Origin: Mesostigma viride
Lineage: Eukaryota > Streptophyta > Mesostigmatophyceae > Mesostigmatales > Mesostigmataceae
Assembly: GCA_009746045.1 (NCBI GenBank)
Contig: RPFO01000175.1
Location: 4,323,794 to 4,387,793, forward strand
Length of the DNA stretch: 64,000 bases
Direction of reading: 5' to 3'
Shown here: positions 44,501-53,308 of the stretch, one piece after another
How the letters are laid out: each line of letters begins with the position of its first letter
Position numbering within the stretch: position 1 is the first letter of the stretch
Made by a program: the position numbers and the translations under genes
Notes under the pieces: generated by a model
The model's database searches: none
Seen by the model: only the letters and a program-made list of their open reading frames with translations
Told to the model about the DNA's origin: nothing

Positions 44501-47228
44501 TTGACTCATGACAAAGTGAAGACGGCTCACCGATGTCGCACTCCGTGCCAATCGCCAGCACACGAGCGACGTACTTGGTGTCGGTGCCTCTCCGTTTTAG
44601 TTTCACCTGCACACGTGCCACACAGGTCTTTCACATCAGCTTTTCCGGACAGCGGTATCAACACAAACAGGCCGCGAGAATTCTCCTGAAAGAATAGCCC
44701 GCAAAGAATAGACAGCAACCATTACAGCAATGACAACCACTAACATGATACTACTAGTTGCTTACGTGCAGAGGCGTAAATAGGACTTGAACACAGCGAC
44801 TGCCGTGGAACTATTGCTACTGAAATCCTTGCCCCACCGACCTGCCAGAGGCCACCAAGAGGGAAAAGGGGATAAAAGAAACGCAAAACCTGAGGGATAC
44901 AAAGAACACAGAAGGACATGACGAAGAACAACGCCCAAGGACAACATCGGCCTGCCCGCTTTCCCGACTGCCTGCCCGCTCTCCTGCCTACCTCTCTGTC
45001 TCCTTACTCCAGCCTGCCCAAGTCGTAACCTGCTAGCGGCTAACTACCTGGTAGCCAGCGAGGCGCCCAACCCACCAACCACGCCCCGTTGCTGCTCAAA
45101 ACAAAGTACGCTTTTGTGTCACCCTGAAAACAAAGTATGCGCTGTGTCACCCTGAAAACAAAGTATGCGCTGTGTCACAATGGAGATATGCCTTGCTCCC
45201 CCCTCCAATACGCTTCCGCTGGCCCTCAGATATAGCTACTGCGCCGCAAGATGATTACGGTCTGACCCTCTAGTACAGCTACTGCGCCCCTGGATGATTA
45301 AGGTCTGCCGCAAAGGCAGGAAGTATATTCCCCCCCCCCCCCTAGTCATCACCACCTCAAACCTGCGTGTGGCGTTGCACCGACTGTTCCACCAAGTGCC
45401 GCCCCTTGATTGACCTTAACCTCCGCCACCCGTCACCTGCCCCTTGAGCGAGGGTGGTGCCTCACCTGCTTCTTCTTGTGCTCATACACCTTGCTACGCC
45501 TCCTTCCAAAGCCACCTGGCATGTGGAGCTCGTACAGGTTCCTTCGAGCCCCTGTAGAAAACAGCCCCTTTCCTTGCCTCACCTGCTTGTCTTCTCATAA
45601 GACTGTAATACAGACCCTAATAACCCCAAGTCCAGTGAATGAGGCCCATGCCTCACCTGCATGTGGTGCTCCCATGGCCATATAGAGCCCCCCCTTGAAT
45701 AGCCCCATTACTGACAGCATTGTCTCACCTGCGTGTGGTGCTCCACCGAGTGCGCGTTGGTCAGCACGCGGCGGCCCGGGATGATGAAGCCGCTGCTGCT
45801 GGAGCCAAATTGGCGCTTCATCTGCCAGGGCAGCGAGTAGTTGGGCTCTGCGCGCACACGCGGCCGGCATGGAAACACAAAGGCCGGCATAATGAAGAGG
45901 CCAGCGCAGAAACGCATGGCATCGTGAGAAATTTCCCTCCCGCCCTCTCCCCCCCCCTCCCCCCCCTTCTGATGGGACACCACCGGAGGCTCTAGGACAC
46001 ATTTAAACACAGCAGAAGCGCAAAAGTGAGAAGACGCGCACACGTGCAGATCAACAAACCGCGTAACAACCAGGCAGATGACACCACGGGCAGACCACGG
46101 TAAAAGACAAAAATAGAAAAGGAAAGACCTGGAAAAGAAGAAAAGGGAAGGCAAACACGCCACCAAGGCGCCCCATGCGATCAAGGCGCACACAGCCAGT
46201 TATAAACCCGCACTGTGCTGATCTTGGATAGGACTGCACCCGCACTGTGCTGATCTTGGATAGGATTGCACCGCGGTGCTGCCCTGAGGGGGATCGTCCC
46301 CTAGCGGACAAGAACCGCTGCCTCTCTCACAGGCTCGACCAACAGAAAAGAAGGCTAAATATGATTAAGGCAAAGAAGAGAAGGAAGTGGAAAAAAATTG
46401 AAGCCAGAGGGGACAAGAAGGCCAAGCAAGAAACAGGCTGAGAAGAAAAAAGGCCAAGACAAAAATGCCAAGCAGGAAAAGGCTGAGAAGAAAAAAGGCT
46501 ATGCAAAAGAAAAGATTGCCTTGAGGAAGGTGAAGGGGGGGGAAACAGGGAAAGATAAAGAAACACAGGGAAAGACAAAAACCAGCCCCCCCACCTGTGT
46601 GAGTGCAGAACACCTTCACGACCGCTTCCAGCTGGATCGATGACTGATCCACCTCCTCCGCCGTTGCCCCTTCCTCCCAGAGCTTGTCCCCACCCACGCC
46701 CCCCCCCCGCGGGCCCGTCCCACGGTCCCCTACATGGCCCACCCCCCTGACCCGGGGGGGGGGCGCCTTGGCGACCGAGCTAGGGGCCACCCCCTCCACC
46801 ACCCCGGCGGCCGCCTCGTGCTTCACGCCCCGCGGGCCGTGCCGGCTCGAATGCGCATCGGCAGCATTCGCGCCGGCGGAACGACCCGATGCTACTAACC
46901 GCCCCGGCTCATCCTCGGGCGGCGGCGACGGCACCTCGTCGTCATCGTCCGCATCAGCGCCCCCCGCGCGGAGCCGCTTCGAGGGCTCCGAGGAGGGAGG
47001 GGCATCGGCCGCGGTCGCCTTGCGGCGGCGACGGGTGCCAGCCCGGGGCTTGCCTTTGGCGTCGGCCGATGGACCCGCATCGCTGTCCCTGTCCAGGGGG
47101 GGGGGGGGGGGGGGGGGGGCGGCCAGGGTTGGGGAAAGAGGTGAGACGATAGGGGGGGGGGGGGCGGGAGGGATGAAGGAGGGGGGGGGGAGGGATGAGG
47201 TCGGGCATTGTTCCTGATTGCCCCACAA
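35593..47228 (-). CDS. DEG9: DEG/HtrA-family serine protease with PDZ domains, DEG9-like (12 exons)
   Basis: Exons (minus): 47228-46595, 45847-45729, 44606-44531, 43987-43911, 42636-42514, 42227-42047, 40997-40806, 39516-39284, 37739-37638, 36542-36492, 36118-36014, 35757-35593; every junction is GT-AG and in phase, 685 residues if the ATG at 47228 is used. The catalytic triad is intact: His244 in [10 protein letters not shown], Asp275 in GTECDIALL (split by an intron), Ser353 in [13 protein letters not shown]1 follows ([35 protein letters not shown]), then [23 protein letters not shown]2-like [16 protein letters not shown] and [12 protein letters not shown]. The Pro-rich N-terminus holds RRRRK, a possible nuclear signal, as expected for DEG9. 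ATP-independent trypsin-type proteolysis is known for the family; the member name is inferred. The start is uncertain because poly-G runs (47098-47190) lie in the first exon and an acceptor-like CAG precedes about 47090. Confidence 0.92.
37383..37462. repeat. Interstitial telomere-like (CCCTAAA)n tract
   Basis: Degenerate CCCTAAACCC and CCCTTAACCCTAAAC units over about 80 bp in DEG intron 36543-37637. This is the plant-type telomere heptamer. A weaker TTTAGGG-like patch is at 55463-55530. Confidence 0.75.
37455..37637 (-). repeat. Echo of the DEG exon-9 donor
   Basis: Plus-strand text CAGTGACCCGTGCCCCCACC precedes the true exon end at 37638 and is repeated 99 bp upstream (about 37533-37552), with the intervening CACTATAGGCATGTACAT also duplicated. 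On the minus strand this is a second copy of the donor region. Confidence 0.85.
37740..38746 (-). repeat. 68-bp array built from the DEG exon-9 acceptor, about 15 copies
   Basis: Each unit (minus view) contains TTCCCACAG, TATGGCAAGG, GCCAAGGAGTATGACTGCC. The true exon begins TTCCCACAG, TACGGCAAGGAGTATGACTA. So every unit carries an acceptor AG and the first 10 to 19 exon bases with a 7-nt insertion. Units are almost identical. The intron to 39283 otherwise shows only unique AT-richer sequence (38750-39283). Confidence 0.95.
39538..39573. repeat. (GT)n with poly-G
   Basis: A short GT run followed by 16 G, near the exon-8 acceptor at 39517 of the DEG gene. Confidence 0.9.
39771..40703. repeat. 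930-bp polypyrimidine tract (CCCTCT/CCCTCG/CCCCTC units)
   Basis: This tract is almost purely pyrimidine on the plus strand, so purine on the DEG transcript. It lies inside intron 39517-40805. Blocks of CCCCTCT, CCCCTCG and CCCCCTC alternate in a pattern of local homogenisation. ORFs of over 300 codons in several frames are artefacts. Confidence 0.95.
41120..41165 (-). repeat. Echo of the DEG exon-7 acceptor
   Basis: Plus-strand text GGCAGGGGACACCTGTTCGG at 41129 resembles the true border GGCAGGGGAAACCTGCGCGA at 40986-41005. Downstream it carries a similar AAACAAGCACCCAAG segment. Confidence 0.6.
41628..41890. repeat. 35-bp tandem repeat, about 6 copies
   Basis: Units GCTGAACAGTACGGTGCTCG, CTTTGTTCGCGGCCC pass into GCTCGCTGCGCT-type repeats, in DEG intron 40998-42046. 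Confidence 0.92.
42278..42412 (-). repeat. Two echoes of the DEG exon-6 acceptor
   Basis: The plus-strand segment TGTTGCCGCTGTTGATGGCC, ACGTCGATCT, followed by AAGATACACAGACAT, duplicates the true border 42199-42255 almost exactly at 42288-42345. A shorter copy (TTTGATGGCAACATCGATCT) sits at 42391. The first copy includes the catalytic-serine-proximal codons and an AG acceptor changed to TAG. Confidence 0.9.
42720..43310 (-). repeat. Four echoes of the DEG exon-5 acceptor
   Basis: The true border reads (plus view) AACCCACCACCATCACCGAG, TCCTGTGGG at 42616-42644. Decayed copies: 42727 (AGCCCACCATCGTCACAGAG then CGAGTCC), 42827 (CAACCACCACTATGACCAAG, CCCTGTGGGG), 42948 (GCCCACCAGGCGGCCCATTA, CCGTGACCAAGTCCTGTG) and 43269 (GCCCACCACCCCGACCGAGT, CCTGTG). 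43080-43260 is a separate TTGTTTAGTTTC-type repeat. Confidence 0.85.
43620..43860 (-). repeat. Exon-4 donor echo and 23-bp repeat
   Basis: CACACACCTGCCGCTTTGGC then AGCAGGCG at 43624 resembles the true donor region CCTCACCTGCAGCTTTGGCA, GCACGCC at 43905. From 43680 about eight copies of GAGGCTACAGTGATTGCCTT lie between the two. Confidence 0.75.
44030..44440 (-). repeat. Echoes flanking DEG exons 3 and 4
   Basis: CTCCACCGTGAGCAGTGCTG at 44033 copies the exon-4 acceptor (ATCCACCGTGAGAAGTGCTG at 43971). Two other copies match the end of exon 3 (true: CTCACCGATGTCGCACTCCG, TGCCAATCGCC at 44527): one at 44317 (CTCGTCGATGTCCCACTCGT) and one at 44409 (GTCACCGTTGCGGCACTTGG, TGCCAATCGTG). Confidence 0.85.
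45355..45728 (-). repeat. Four echoes of the DEG exon-2 donor
   Basis: The true border in plus view is TCTCACCTGCGTGTGGTGCT, CCACCGAG at 45723. Copies: 45650 (GCCTCACCTGCATGTGGTGC), 45578 (GCCTCACCTGCTTGTCTTCT), 45461 (GCCTCACCTGCTTCTTCTTG) and 45356 (CAAACCTGCGTGTGGCGTTG, CACCGA). Each keeps the CTCACCTG exon/donor core. Intron 44607-45354 otherwise lacks features. Confidence 0.85.
45848..46594. other. DEG intron 1
   Basis: A 747-nt intron with C-rich runs, a duplicated CCGCACTGTGCTGATCTTGG (46208, 46240) and A/G-rich repeats (AAGGCCAAG, GGCTGAGAAGAAAAAA) at 46370-46580. No exon supported. Confidence 0.5.
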
Positions 47229-48207
47229 GGGCCCTCTTCAACCCAAGATACATTTATTTACATTGAAAAAAAATCCACCAGGGGGAAGCAAGTCATTGGC
47301 AATGTATTCTGGCACATAAGTTTCTGTGTGGCATTCCAGCGAACAATGAGGCAAACACTTGGGAAGACAAACACTTGGGGAGAAAACACTCATACTATTT
47401 GTTGGAGTAATGATTGTTTTGTGGATACTTGCGAATTACAAACGGGCAGCAGTCGCGGCACCCAGCTACCCAAAGTGCTTTTGAGACTGCTACAAAGTGC
47501 CCATTGTAGCCACCTTAGCAAGCGGATGTGCTACGTAAAGCAGGCGCGTTCATGCATGAGGATATGCTAAACCACGCCCAATGGCACTCACATATGCAAT
47601 TACAGCAACATACGCATGTAACATTAATCATCAACATTTCAAGAACTCTTGCCCCTGACACACGAGCATTTCTTCAAATTTACCACCCGCCTGGATCTAA
47701 CAACCTTGGCAATCCAAATGAACGTTGAAAGACAGCGTTGCAACTAGCTAAGTTCGAGCAGACACCGTCACCCTGAAAATGAAAGCATCGATGCCCGTAG
47801 AGACAACAGTGGTCCGTCAAGTATGGCCCGACAAAGAAGCAGCACACCCCGATCCTGCACCCACCCACAAAGGGTACTATCTACACAACCCAGCAAATAT
47901 ACTCTACCGGGAAAGAAAAAAAAATTGATTAGTACTGAAGAGTTGAACAGGCAGCCGCTACATGCATGCGTGCATATGTGCATGCACTGGGTGCATGCGC
48001 ACTTATGTTGGCATAACAAAGAGGGGGCAAAGACGTCATTACTTACAGCAGATGGCCAAAGAAATGCTTGAGCAAGTGCCCCCTGCAGTGCTAGCGACAC
48101 GGAAGCCGGAAGGCAGCAGATTCCTTGTTGAAGGGCTATGTGGCCTAGCCCAGACCACCCAATTACTCGGTATGCCCGCCATTGAGCTAGACAAGAGAAG
48201 TTTGGGG
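47229..48207. other. Intergenic region upstream of the DEG gene
   Basis: No exon, repeat array or RNA gene recognised. It should contain the DEG promoter and, if 48208-48894 is a gene, its 3' UTR. Confidence 0.4.
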
Positions 48208-48894
48208 TTACCTTGCACTCGTCGCCGGCGCCCCTTGGTCGTCCTTTCCCCGTCGCTCGGCGTCGGCCTCGCCCTTCCTCCCTACCTGAGCCGCTCCTCC
48301 CCTGGTGGTGACGTTCTCGTCCTGCAACGCCTGCAGCAAATCCTTGAGCATTACGTTGTGGTGTCTGTTCACATGGTGATCCAGGCTAGCCTTCCCGTTC
48401 GCTGACCGATACACGTGGGTAAACGGTTTGAAACCCCGGCCAGGTCCAGTGGCGAGCATGTCTGCATAGCTGCTGCTCATCCACGTGGCGGTATCCCGAA
48501 TTTTGGCAGGAGACTCGAAATGCCCCTCACTTGAAGCTGCATCTACAGGGAAACTAGGGTGCATCTCCTTTTTGGTCGCTGCGTGGCAAATGAAGCAGTC
48601 AATCGACTCGCCCCGCTTGCTCTCCGACTTCACGGACGGCGAGGCAGGCACAGGGGCGGCTGCCTCAACTGCTGACGCCGCTGCAGCGGATTCACTGCCT
48701 GCAGACACCGATGGCACCATAAACGCCCATACTGGATCACGCCGGCTCTTCGTCCACCACAACATCTTCAAGTTCGCTTTCAGAAGCGTCGTCACTATGC
48801 CCCGGTTATACAATTGCTCTTTATCGGTCGCATTTTCACCCGCACCGGCCTGGCGAGGCGCCTCCCCACCGCCTGGCCCCTCTGCTGCCTCCAT
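48208..48894 (-). CDS. Hypothetical protein, single-exon ORF of 228 residues
   Basis: I do not recognise this protein. The ATG at 48894 opens a 228-residue frame ending in TAA at 48208-48210. The composition is coding-like, not a repeat: a Gly/Ala-rich start, KANLKMLWWTKSRRDPVWAF, an Ala/Ser/Pro-rich linker, IDCFICHAATKKEMHPSF with a CxxCH motif, WMSSSYADM, and a terminal HHVNRHHNVMLKDLLQALQD. The clustered Cys and His might bind a metal, but this is speculation. No transmembrane segment or signal peptide is evident. The frame could end by splicing, since the last codons read AAG followed by GTAACC, a weak donor. It lies 747 bp from the start of the glycosyltransferase gene in divergent orientation. 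Confidence 0.5.
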   Translation of the reverse strand: MEAAEGPGGGEAPRQAGAGENATDKEQLYNRGIVTTLLKANLKMLWWTKSRRDPVWAFMVPSVSAGSESAAAASAVEAAAPVPASPSVKSESKRGESIDCFICHAATKKEMHPSFPVDAASSEGHFESPAKIRDTATWMSSSYADMLATGPGRGFKPFTHVYRSANGKASLDHHVNRHHNVMLKDLLQALQDENVTTRGGAAQVGRKGEADAERRGKDDQGAPATSAR

Positions 48895-49640
48895 ATAATC
48901 TTGTGCTTGTGCGAAACTGACAGGTTGCGCACTGTCTACAAACGGCCTGCAATGGCGCCTGTGACCAAAACAGGCCCAGGATGGTGGCCGGGAAACCAGC
49001 GAATTTCAATTATTTTGCCGCGGCGTAAGTCGTAAGTCGTTTACGGTCGGGCGCCTGCTTTGCGCCGTTACGTCCCATGCGCCGTTAAGTCCTTGCTGCC
49101 CCCTGGCGAGGTCAAGGTTGACGCTACAGTAAGCGCGCAGGACGTGAGCACAGGCTTGGCACAGCCGAGCACGCGCACGTGAGGACCTGCGGCGCGGCGC
49201 AGTACCCGGTGAATCCAAAACGGAAATAATTTTACATCGCGTGCCGGGAAACACTGAACGCCATAAAAATGGCGGGAATTAAGGTTATGCTGGCGGCAAT
49301 ACCCGCGTGCACCCCGCAAATATTTGGTTCGCACTTTATCACAGGTGCTTGAGCGTCGTCACTCGCAGATGGGTCCTGCATGTTATAATTACCAAGGTCA
49401 CGTGTCGAACTGACTCCTAACCGGACTCGATTGCGGACGTCGATGTGTAGGGAAACACTAGGGCAGAGACGAGGGATGACACATGTGTAGAGGATCATGC
49501 AACCATTGCCCAGTACTGCCACTTGTCGGCAATTTTTCGAATCATCTGACCACGTTGGCGTGGTGTTCGCGGACCTACTTGCCATAATGAACGCGGTGCT
49601 AGCGGAGCGTGCACTGTCATGAGAACTGCTACTGGTCAGA
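48895..49640. promoter_or_regulatory. Divergent spacer upstream of the glycosyltransferase gene
   Basis: No feature is recognisable beyond unique sequence. By position it holds the promoter of the glycosyltransferase gene and possibly that of the 48208-48894 ORF. Confidence 0.35.
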
Positions 49641-52600
49641 ATGGCACTGCCTCATCAATCTTCCGCCCTTATTCGTGGATTAATAATAATTGGGGTTCTC
49701 GCATGCAGTCATGTTAGCCTGGGCCAAGGACCTGGGACGTACAACCCCACCGAAGAGACTGGGGTGGACGCGTCGGCGTATCCCTCGCTGGGTGCTCATC
49801 ACGAGAACGCGGCGCTGTTTAATTCTGACACAAAACCAGGGGCGCCCTCTCCCCAGCAGCAAGCGCAGCCAGTAAAGGCCACGTGCCGTGATAATTGCAA
49901 CGGGCGCGGCCAGTAAGTCATTCCCGAGCACGTCCTGCGCTTGCCGCTCTAGACCCTTGTCTACGTCGGTGTGCTGCCGATGCTGCAAGGGCAATAGCGC
50001 GAGCGCGATGAGGAGCAAGCCAGCAGAATTACCTCACGTGCGACAGTAATCGGTGTGACAAACAGATTCCCCCACGTTTCAACCCTCCCGCCCTCGCTCC
50101 CCCCACAACCACCCAGCCCCTTCTCCCCTTTCTGGGCTGCTTCCCCATCCCATGTTCACCCTGGATAGGGCCATTGTGGGGACAGACGACCCTTCTGTTA
50201 TATTTCTCCTCGTACTGCTGGCACTCTCACTAGTCCAGACCTTGTTTGGTACTGCTGCCTCGACGTATCCTGCCACGCTGCCACGTGTTCTGTCCCATCG
50301 CCACGTAGCACCTACACACGCTGCTTCTCTGCTCAGCATGCACAGCGCGTGTCGTGGGGGGCATGGGGGGCACGGCGGATGGCATGGGGGGCATGGGGGG
50401 CACACCTATCATAAGAGCAAGGCATTCTTATCAAAAAAAGGCATTCTTATCAATAAGAGCAAGTCCTCTACAACGCGGGTCCTCTCTCGCCTTGCGCAGA
50501 GAGAGAGATGCCCACATATCGACATCCTCTGGTTGGTCGATGCCCCGTTTGCGTCGGTCTGGTTGGCCCCCATCAATGCCCACCCTTCCTTTACCCCTTT
50601 CGCATGTCCAGTCTGGATGGCTCACATCTTTTGTACGCTCCCACTCACGATTCACCCAGTGATTCCTAGATATGACATATATGATTCATATGGAATAATT
50701 CATGTCTATGACATATATGATTCATATGGAATGATTCCTATATATGACATATATGATTCATATGGAATGATTCATGAATACGACATATATGATTCATATG
50801 GAATGATTCCTATATATGCCATATATGATTCATATGGAATGATTCATGTATATGATTCATCCACAACTCATCCTCATGCGCCCCCCCCCCCCCCCCCCCC
50901 CCCCACCCCTGGCCTGTAACGTGCTTCCCTCCCTCCCCCACGTCCCTCCCTCTCTGCAGGTGCGTGCAGGGCATCTGCATCTGCAACACCGGGTTTGAGG
51001 GGGACGTCTGCCAGAAGGAGCTCCCGCACGTCGCCAAGTCCTACCCAGGCCTGCCCGGGCCTGACCCTGGCTCCTTTGCCACGGAACCAACCGCGCTCGG
51101 CGCTGCCTCTAGGCCTGGCTCCCCTGCCGCTGACGCTGGTGTGCCTGTTGCGGATGCCAGAGAAGCGGCGACCCGGCAGCAACAGCAACGACAACAGCAA
51201 CAACAGCAACAGCAGCAGCAGCATCAGGAGCAGGCGGTGGGGCCTCTCCATGAAGCACCCGGAGAGGTCGAGGGTGGTGACGTGCGCAAGCTCAAAGTCT
51301 GCCTGGTCACATGTGAGGTGGTGGGCCCCGTGAACAATGGGGGGATCGGCACCGCATTCACTGAGATGGCCTACAGCCTGCGGCGAAGGGGGCACCAGGT
51401 GGGTGCGCTGGTTGGTGGTGGTTACTTGGCCCGATGTTGCAGGTGAGGGGGCCGCGAGGTGGGTGTGCTGGTTGGTGGTTGTTACTTGGCCCGATGTTGC
51501 AGGTGAGGGGGCCGCGAGGTGGGTGCGCTGGTTGGTGGTTGTTACTTGGCCTGATGTTGCAGGTGAGGGGGCCGCGAGGTGGGTGTGCTGGTTGGTGGTT
51601 GTTACTTGGCCCGATGTTGCAGGTGAGGGGGCCGCGAGGTGGGTGTACCGGTTGGTGGTTTTCGTTTGGGGCATGAATGGGGTGGTGACTTGTTTTTTTT
51701 GCTTGGGGTGTTGGTATGGGGCTGTCATCGACCTGCGGCGAAAAGGCCACAAGTCGGATTACATGGTTATTGTTTGTTGCTTGGCCAGAGGTGGTTAATG
51801 CTTGGCCCAGTGTTGGGGTGGTTAAGGTAGGTTTAGGGGGGGACCCGGTGGGTGCAGCTGATGGTAGTTTGCACGGGTCATCGGTGGGACATTCACTGGC
51901 CATCGCATGGCCTCTTGTTGGAGTAGTTATTGCTCTTCGTGTGGCGGATTGTTGGCGCGGTTACTTGTGCTTGGGCCAGTTTGGGGCTGGGGGGGCCTTA
52001 GCCCTTGCTTGCCCCAGTAGTAAGGTGAGCAGTGGGCACCAACGACGTGGCGCCGTGCCCAATCAAGCATCGTCACCCTTCCGCACGTCACCTCCCGGTG
52101 TGTGCCATGCCTCAACAGTTGCTCTACTGCTGGACCCAAGCCCACTGGTTTGTGTTCCGACCGCTTTACCAAAGCGGGCGCTTACATCATCTCTAACATC
52201 GTGAACCTGTGCACCCATGGGCATGCTCTATGGTCTGTCAGAAGCTACGCTACAGTGTATGGAGTGCCAGTATGTCTGATTCCCCTAGCATTGCCCAAAG
52301 CTCGTCTCCTTTACAGCAAGCGCGTTGTATACAAGACCTGGCGTTCCAGCCGGGAGGCTGGCTGTTTTCTAGGTCATAGCACTGGCAGGTCTGCCCTTGA
52401 CGGACACCCTATACTGTATGTCCACCGACGGCACCACCGCTGGCATGTCACTGAGACTGTCCTCTTTCACAAGCCCACGCCGCTTTGCACGGCAAGGTTG
52501 TTTTTATTAGCAAGTTTATTTTATCACGCTTTTATCATGGTGTCAAGGAATGGCACTCCAGTTCTCCTCAAGTCACTCGGTTCACTTGGTTGGCGTTCTG

Positions 52601-53233
52601 CTACTGTGCAGGTCACTATATTGTTCACTGAGGGCCCGGTCTCCCAGAAAGGCCCCTTCCAGGACTGGGTGGATCATTATGCTGGCGCCGGTATCGAGCT
52701 GGTGGGCCTGTACCACCCGCCCATTCGTTACTTGCCACGTCACATGCTCGCCTCGTACGAGGTGCTGCGGTTCCTACGGTCGAGGGAGTATGACGTCATC
52801 CACTTCCACGACTACCAGGTACGCCGATGCCATCCACTGCCGTGACTGCCAGGTGCGCTGTGCCGCAGCGCTGCCGTCATCGTTTGGATTCAGAGAGGCC
52901 TTTGATGTGTGTACTTTCTCTTCTCATGGGTATTCTGGCTGTCTAGATGGCATTTTTGTGTAGGTATATTAATTCTGTTTCCTGCAGGTATACTGCTATA
53001 AATGCTGTAGGTACCGGGAGTAAGCACGATGGGTATTGGCAGGCTTGTCTTGAGATTAACAGTTGACCTGTTAATTAACGATTTGTATCGACCGGCTAGT
53101 TTTGAGATTAATTGTGTTCTACTAATGCATCAATTGGTGGACCCTGCGTCGCATTGGTAAAAGGGTATTTCAATGACCTCGGCAGCAAAGGAGGGAAACA
53201 AGCCATGGCAACCTCCTTACCAGCGCATGCCAC

Positions 53234-53308
<75 letters not shown>

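Noticed and set aside
46365-46594. Continuation of the DEG first exon beyond VVKVFCTHT
   Set aside because: The family motif continues exactly (EPNYSLPWQ) only after splicing to 45847; the extension is intron read-through.
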